Below, in pieces: positions 43,574-52,290 of a stretch of 52,290 bases of DNA. The first letter of the stretch is position 1. The number at the start of each line of letters is the position of its first letter. Source of the stretch: Trebouxia sp. TZW2008 (taxonomy: Eukaryota; Chlorophyta; Trebouxiophyceae; Trebouxiales; Trebouxiaceae); assembly GCA_002118135.1 (NCBI GenBank), contig BDIU01000236.1, positions 1 to 52,290 of the forward strand, read 5' to 3'. A model generated the notes under the pieces. That model searched no databases. It saw only the letters and a list, made by a program, of their open reading frames with translations, and was not told where the DNA came from. Both the position numbers and the translations under genes were made by a program.

Positions 43574-46061
43574 ATGGTTGCTAACAGCGTCCCAAACGGC
43601 ACAGTCAAGGCTGGTGACAAGATTGTCAACGACGTCAAGTTGACCAACCTGCCAGCTGGTCGCTTTGATGGCATCCTCAGGCCTTACAGCCAAGCAGATG
43701 TAGACAAGCTCAGGTGAATGATGCAGCTATCTCCTCATATTCCTCAAGCTTTCTTGCAGAAATTGCAGCAATCTCAACGCACTTGACTTTTTCAAACAAG
43801 TCATTCTCTTGCTGCAGGGGCTCCTTGAAGATTGAGCACACACTTGCACAGCACGGCAGCCGCAAGCTATGGGAGCTGATGCACAGTGAGCCATATGTGC
43901 ACTCCTTGGGAGCCTTGACTGGCATGCAAGCTATGCAGATGGTCAAGGGTGGCCTGAAGGCCATCTACTGCTCAGGGTGGCAGGTAGCAGCAGATGCAAA
44001 TGCTGCAGCTCAGGTGAATCTGGATGACTGCTATTTGTTTATCATCGCGTTGTTGTTGAGCATATGCTTAACATACAGCCTGATACCAACCAGCACACGC
44101 TGACCACTTGCAGCGATGAAAGCATTAGGTTCTTCTCAAAATTGGCTTGCTGACCCTGGTTCCCCCTATATTGCAGGTGTACCCTGACCAGTCCCTGTAC
44201 CCAGCCAACAGTGTGCCTGCACACGTCAAGCGCATCAACAACGCACTGCAGCGTGGTGACCAGATCGAGCATGCAGAGGGCGGTGCCAAGAAGGACTGGT
44301 ATGTGCCAATTGTGGCAGATGCCGAGGCTGGTTTCGGAGGCCCTTTGAATTGCTTTGAGCTCATGAAGGGCATGATTGAGGCTGGTGCTGCTGGTGTCCA
44401 CTTTGAGGACCAGCTTGCTTCTGAGAAGAAGTGTGGTCACCTTGGAGGCAAGGTATGATTAGGCAGCTTTGCCTTGCACTGGTATGCATAGATCTTGCAT
44501 GATGCAAGGTGCAGGGCATGTTTAAACGTCATCTCTGCATTGTTGTATCTGTAGCTGTACCCACTTGCATGTCTAGCACTTGCACTCTCAGCAGAGACAC
44601 AGATTAATCTCCCTGTTGCTTACTGTGGCTGTAAGCATTTGCGTTCTCAAATTGGATGTTGTTGCATTTGGATGTTCTGACACTGCTACAGACTATTTTC
44701 TGGTACACAGTCAAGGGCCCCTTGGTCCCTTGTGGTACCAAACATTGTGAGTGAAGTGGAAGTTGACTCTCTGCATCGGCAGAAATTGTTCTCAGCTGCA
44801 GCATCCTTAAGGTGCCAAATGGTTGCAGGTGCTGGTGCCAACATCTCAGTTCATCAGGTCGCTGGTGGCTGCTCGCCTTGCAGCTGATGTTCTGGATGTC
44901 CCTACAGTTCTGATTGCCAGGACAGACGCCCACAGTGCTGCACTGCTGACAAGCGATGTAGATGAGGTTGACAGGGTGTTCTGCACTGGTGAGAGGACAC
45001 CTGAGGGTTTCTTCAGGGTCAAGGAGGGTGTGAAGGTCAGTGCAGTCTCTACTGCTGCCATTCTGCCTGCTCATATTCCTTGCAAAGCCGTGCATAAAAA
45101 CCCAGTGAGGCATGATTCAGCAAGTGCTTTTCCTGGTCTCAAAACTGCAAGTTGCTGCCTTACTGCTGCGTGACCAGGCAACATGTTCTTCCAGATGCAT
45201 GTCGTCTGTCAAAGACTGCCTTTTGTGGAAACAATCGATTAGATGTGTGTACAGTCCGCTAATGATCTGGAGCTGTGTGCAGGCGTCTATTGCCCGTGGT
45301 CTTGCATATGCACCATACGCTGACATGCTGTGGATGGAGACATCAACTCCTTCTCTGGACGAGGCTAGGGAGTTTGCAGATGCCATCCATGCCAAATTCC
45401 CAGGTGAAATCGTCAGGCTGCATTGCTGACAGATTGTCTGTTAAGCAGCAAAGCTGTTGGAAGCCCTTCTTCCGGTCGAAACCCTAGCTGTGCAACATTT
45501 TGCCCTCATTTGCTCACGTGGCCACCCTTTGTTGTGCAGGCAAGCTGTTGGCCTACAATTGCTCACCATCCTTCAATTGGAAGCGCCATTTGGATGATGC
45601 TACCATTGCCACCTTCCAGCAGGAGATTGGCAAGATGGGATACAAATTCCAGTTTGTGACATTGGCTGGGTTCCATTCATTGAACCACGCCATGTTTGAG
45701 CTCTCAGCAGGCTATGCCAAGAGGGGCATGGCTGCCTACTCTGAGTTGCAGCAGCTTGAGTTTGCCAGTGAGTCCAAGGGCTACACATGCAGCAAGCACC
45801 AGAGAGAGGTATGCGCATCTTCTTTTCACTCAAGCTAAGCAATGCAGTCTTTGCATTTCAGTCTTTGCATATCACACGCGCTTCTTAAAGACCAGCCCCT
45901 CTGTGCAACTAGCTTCAATGCCAAGCTTCTGTATTGAGGATTGCTTGTGCTGTATGCAGGTGGGCACTGGATACTTTGATGTGGTGTCAAACACTGTGTC
46001 GGCTGGTGCTTCATCTACAACTGCTCTCACTGGCTCCACTGAGGCTTCCCAGTTTGATTAG
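43574..46061 (+). CDS. Isocitrate lyase
   Basis: Glyoxylate-cycle enzyme that cleaves isocitrate to glyoxylate and succinate. Exons 43574-43713, 43818-44013, 44177-44452, 44829-45035, 45283-45403, 45540-45808 and 45960-46061 join in phase to 436 residues, the usual length of the short algal/bacterial form. The active-site signature is [10 protein letters not shown] in exon 3. Other family blocks: [109 protein letters not shown] and [20 protein letters not shown]. The C-terminus (GSTEASQFD) is not a PTS1 signal, matching the established cytosolic location of isocitrate lyase in Chlamydomonas, where malate synthase is peroxisomal. Divergently paired with malate synthase. Confidence 0.97.
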
Positions 46062-46648
46062 GATGGTTTTGAGACCGCAGCCAGCACTGCTTTGTTTTGT
46101 CCATCGAGTCTAGTACCTGTTATGTACCGTTTGTACGCACTTCCTTGAACATCCAGCTTCTGGACTCTTGTCTGCGCATAGCTGCAGCGGACTGTTAGGG
46201 ACGTAGTGTCATCTAATTTGCAGGGTACAGGTTGCAGCATGAGCATCATCAACATCAAATTGATCCAATTGAAGGTGGCTAAAGTTTCGATGTAATGGAG
46301 TCTTTGCCCTGGGCAACAAGCTTTTGCTTGAAGTGCATGACCAGCTTACTTGTGCATAGTGAGGAAGATCCTTCTGTAGCATGATTTGGCTCCACACCAT
46401 GGCATAGCACTAGATTAAGTTCTTGCCAAGAGACTGTGTTTGCATGACAAGACCAGCACATCCTGCTTGCATGCTACAGTGGGCAGAACCTTGGGACAGT
46501 ACAACGAAGCTTCTGTAATCGTGTGCTTCAGCACGTATGCTGTAGGTACATGGGCTGCATACATGACCAGCCCTTGGTCTGTCAAGGTAGCTTGCGTTGC
46601 TGGTGAGATGCTGAAGCCACTGTCTAAAGCCAACTTGCAACATCAACT
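46062..46648. other. Convergent intergenic region
   Basis: Two 3' ends meet here: isocitrate lyase from the left and p23 from the right. A TGTAA motif near 46514 on the plus strand could end the lyase transcript. No coding signal. Confidence 0.5.
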
Positions 46649-47368
46649 TTATTCCTTTTCAAGCGGTGGCAAATCCTCGTCATCACTATCAGCAGCGCCA
46701 TTGACATCATCTTCATCCCCTGCCATGTCCTCAAAGTTCATGTCACCTAATCCTGGCATGCCCCCAGCACCACCAAAGTTTTGTAGATTCTGGAGCTGGC
46801 TCGTATCAAAGTTGTCAGGCTTTTCATCCTCTTCATCCTCATCAACCCATTTGTTCCAGTCAACTTTGATATTGCGCCCAACCTTGCCTGAGTCCTTCAG
46901 CAACCTTGGCCAATGTTCGCCAGCTGCAAGGACAGGAAGCGTTAACGTCAGTGCTGTAGAGCATGAACTGGTTACAGCATGTCCCTGTCAGTTGAGTGTC
47001 ACAACGTAAGATTGTCACACAATTACAACCTCGTGCTTTGATCAGATGCAGCTGCAATTTCAGAACATGTCGATGCATGGCTTGCCTGGCTCTTGCTTTG
47101 CTATTACTAGCACAATCGATCTGTCTGATATGCTGATCTTGCTTTCGTCGGAGTCGATTGCCCCAAACAGGTTTAGCTCTGTCTCATACTCGTGCGCATC
47201 AGCGCCTGTGGCATGCGATTGTGCTTTGCCGTTGAAAAGCACATGACCGTGCTTGCCGTCCGACCCGTTGTCGAGCTTGATCGTGGGGTCTTTGGCGTTT
47301 TGCAGATCGATCGTCAAGTACAATTTGTCCTTGCGTTGCGCCCACTGGATGTTGGGCAGCAATGGCAT
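46649..47368 (-). CDS. p23-type HSP90 co-chaperone
   Basis: Small acidic co-chaperone with a CS domain that stabilises the closed, ATP-bound HSP90. Two exons, 47368-47086 and 46923-46649, join in phase to about 185 residues; an in-frame ATG five codons upstream (47383) is an alternative start. The CS domain opens with NIQWAQRKDKLYLTIDLQNA and includes HVLFNGKAQSH and the p23 signature AGEHWPRLLKDSGK, then KVDWNKWVDEDEEDEK. A Gly/Met linker follows (NFGGAGGMPGLGD), and an acidic tail (ADSDDEDLPPLEKE). The only intron has a GC donor (CCAG|GCAAGC), required by reading phase. It is head-to-head with the RWDD2-like gene, about 270 bases apart. Identification is firm. Confidence 0.93.
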
Positions 47369-47640
47369 CGTGGATGTAGACACACCCGCCCGTTTATGGT
47401 CCGATTGTCCTGCTGTTTGCAGACTGCAGTTGTTGCCGACTGCTGACCCAGAGGTCCTACAAAACGAGGAGGGACCTCAAGTCTTTTGCAATGCTAACTG
47501 CAGACAGTAACGACATGATAGCACAGCAGAATCATGAAGTGCCACCAAATTTCAGCAGCTGATGTAGGTGACACTCACGCCCAAGCCGATGCTTCGCTTC
47601 AAAGCCTCTCATACCTGATCACGCCCTACCTGTTGTGATG
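47369..47640. promoter_or_regulatory. Short bidirectional upstream region, p23 / RWDD2-like
   Basis: About 270 bases lie between divergent start codons, so promoter elements are almost certainly shared or abutting. CG dinucleotides are common from 47080 to 47470. Confidence 0.45.
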
Positions 47641-50981
<3,341 letters not shown>

Positions 50982-51782
50982 GCATGAATAGAATAGAAGA
51001 GAAAAGCCTATGCAGTCAGGTGTCTTAAAGGGAGCCTCTGTCTGTCCAGGCAGCCCAGGACATCAGGAACAGAAAGCTAGCTCAAGGATGCCCTGCTATA
51101 AGCAGCTCGTGGCCATTGGGTTTCTCTCTCCTTGGCAGCTTCTGAGAAGATTCATTTGCCCTGTGCATAAGCCTCAATAGAATTTCTGCAAAGTCCTGAC
51201 AAGTGACTTAGCTACGTGTAAATGTGTCTAGCTACATGTTGTAGTGTCTGATTTTGATGTGTTGCAGTGAGGTACCAGCGGCACGTACATAAAGACGCCG
51301 GTGTAGTTCTGTATGCACCCTGAGTGATGTCACATTGAGCAATGACACTTTTTGCCAGGCATAGGGCGCTTTGCAGAGGACGGCTTCTGCACTTCGCCCC
51401 CAGGATCTCGCTCTGGGCAATTGTGCGTTGGCAAGTGTTTGCGCGATCTGTCACCGCCAACACAGACTACAAAAAGACAGGGAAATTGCATACTCTCGAG
51501 GGCGATTCTGCCGCGCGTTGAACACTGCTGCGGCTGGAGCTGGCACCATGAACGGCTGCCCTTGCGTATCCGGGCGTCAATTGGTACACAGGCAGGCTGA
51601 CAGCTTAACCGCTGGTTCAGCACGTCCTTTTCAGAGCACACATGAGCCTCACAGGCAGAAGCTGCTGCCAGCACGACAGGTACGACTACAGACCTAAGCT
51701 TCCAGGCAAATCTGCACGCCAAGCCCTTTCCGACTGCACACTGTGCCAAGCGTGTCTCCGAAATTCAGCCTCTGTGAAGCCA
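50982..51782. other. Intergenic region and CG-rich 5' zone of the last gene
   Basis: No recognised coding exon. A TGTAA motif near 51217 could end the RWDD2 transcript. CG dinucleotides rise from about 51280 to 51720, probably the promoter or first exons of the RGG-rich gene. Confidence 0.45.
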
Positions 51783-51867
51783 TGAATCCATCATTCTTCG
51801 CTACAGCAGCAACCAGGCGCACCGAGTCTCCTGCCAGGGACCAAAGACTGCTTCCTGTTGCCTGCAG

Positions 51868-52176
51868 TTAGTGATCAGCAGGTATGGGGGTGGTGGTCAG
51901 GCGCCAAGCAGACCTGGTGGGCCAGGTGGGGCTCCTGGCAGGGGGGGTGGAATTGGGTACAGAGGGGGTGGTCGCGGGGGTGGCAGAGGAATGGGCAGAG
52001 GGGGTGGCAACCAAGGTTCAAGGCCCCCTATGCAAAATCAAAACCAAGGGCAAGGTCAGTTTTCACAGCGGGGCGGCTTTTCCAACAGAGGTGGCGGACG
52101 CGGTGGTAGAGGTGGCGGCAGAGGCAATCCTGCTGGTTTTGCTGATCCACGAGTGGTCTCAAATGAAATGATACAG
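51868..52176 (+). CDS. RGG/RG-rich exon of a gene continuing past the window
   Basis: This exon encodes about 100 residues dominated by Gly and Arg in RGG/GRGG runs (ISRYGGGGQAPSRPGG, YRGGGRGGGRGMGRGGG, FSNRGGGRGGRGGGRG), then NPAGFADPRVVSNEMI. An acceptor (cctgcag) precedes it and a donor (ACA|GTGAGTT) follows. RGG boxes bind RNA and are methylated on arginine. They occur in fibrillarin, Argonaute, helicases and other RNA-binding proteins, and no second domain lies inside the window to choose among these. The start codon and 5' exon are not resolved; an ATG at 51783 opens in a different frame. Partial gene. Confidence 0.65.
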
Positions 52177-52290
52177 TGAGTTCATTACAGCCTCTTGTCC
52201 TGTTTGTGTCCACTGACATTTGTTGGCATGTACAGTAGGGCCAGAAAGTCCCGTTCAACTGCCCTACCCATGCTGCTTGCAGTCAATGCT

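Overview
The window is eukaryotic nuclear DNA, most likely from a chlorophyte green alga (trebouxiophyte-like; species not determined). Almost every gene is cut into many short exons by GT-AG introns. The gene content also fits: a plant-type sorbitol dehydrogenase, two proteins with plastid-type transit peptides, a two-LOV blue-light receptor, and a glyoxylate cycle. No bacterial operon, plasmid, phage, CRISPR array or rRNA was seen. Gene interiors are CpG-poor and TG/CA-rich, while promoter regions are visibly CpG-rich.

Layout, left to right: (1) 584-4984, minus, a Dicer/RIG-I-type helicase whose reading frame is broken at three places. (2) 5742-8355, plus, an ApaH-like metallophosphatase. 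(3) 9309-12880, plus, sorbitol dehydrogenase. (4) 13678-16222, plus, a plastid phosphoglycerate-mutase-family phosphatase. (5) 16897-20963, minus, a plastid-targeted membrane protein of unknown function. (6) 21409-22434, minus, an intronless PARL-type rhomboid protease. (7) 22802-27637, plus, PP2A regulatory subunit B''. (8) 28512-32370, minus, a TPR-ankyrin-MYND protein. (9) 32957-37577, plus, a double-LOV photoreceptor. (10) 38098-42665, minus, malate synthase. (11) 43574-46061, plus, isocitrate lyase. (12) 46649-47368, minus, p23 co-chaperone. (13) 47641-50981, plus, an RWDD2-like protein. (14) 51868-52176, plus, an RGG-rich exon that runs towards the window edge.

Five gene pairs are head-to-head with short shared upstream regions: helicase/phosphatase, rhomboid/PP2A B'', TPR-ankyrin/LOV, malate synthase/isocitrate lyase, and p23/RWDD2. 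Malate synthase and isocitrate lyase are the two enzymes unique to the glyoxylate cycle. Malate synthase ends in a peroxisomal-type SRM tripeptide, whereas isocitrate lyase has none.

The most unusual structural theme is repeated tandem duplication of exon-intron borders inside genes. The extreme case is an array of about nine degenerate copies of the end of the LOV2 exon within one intron. Smaller versions occur in at least seven other genes. A second theme is frequent GC-AG introns: five are supported by reading phase among roughly 70 introns. Exon joins were worked out by hand from splice consensus, reading phase and family conservation. Transcript data were not available.
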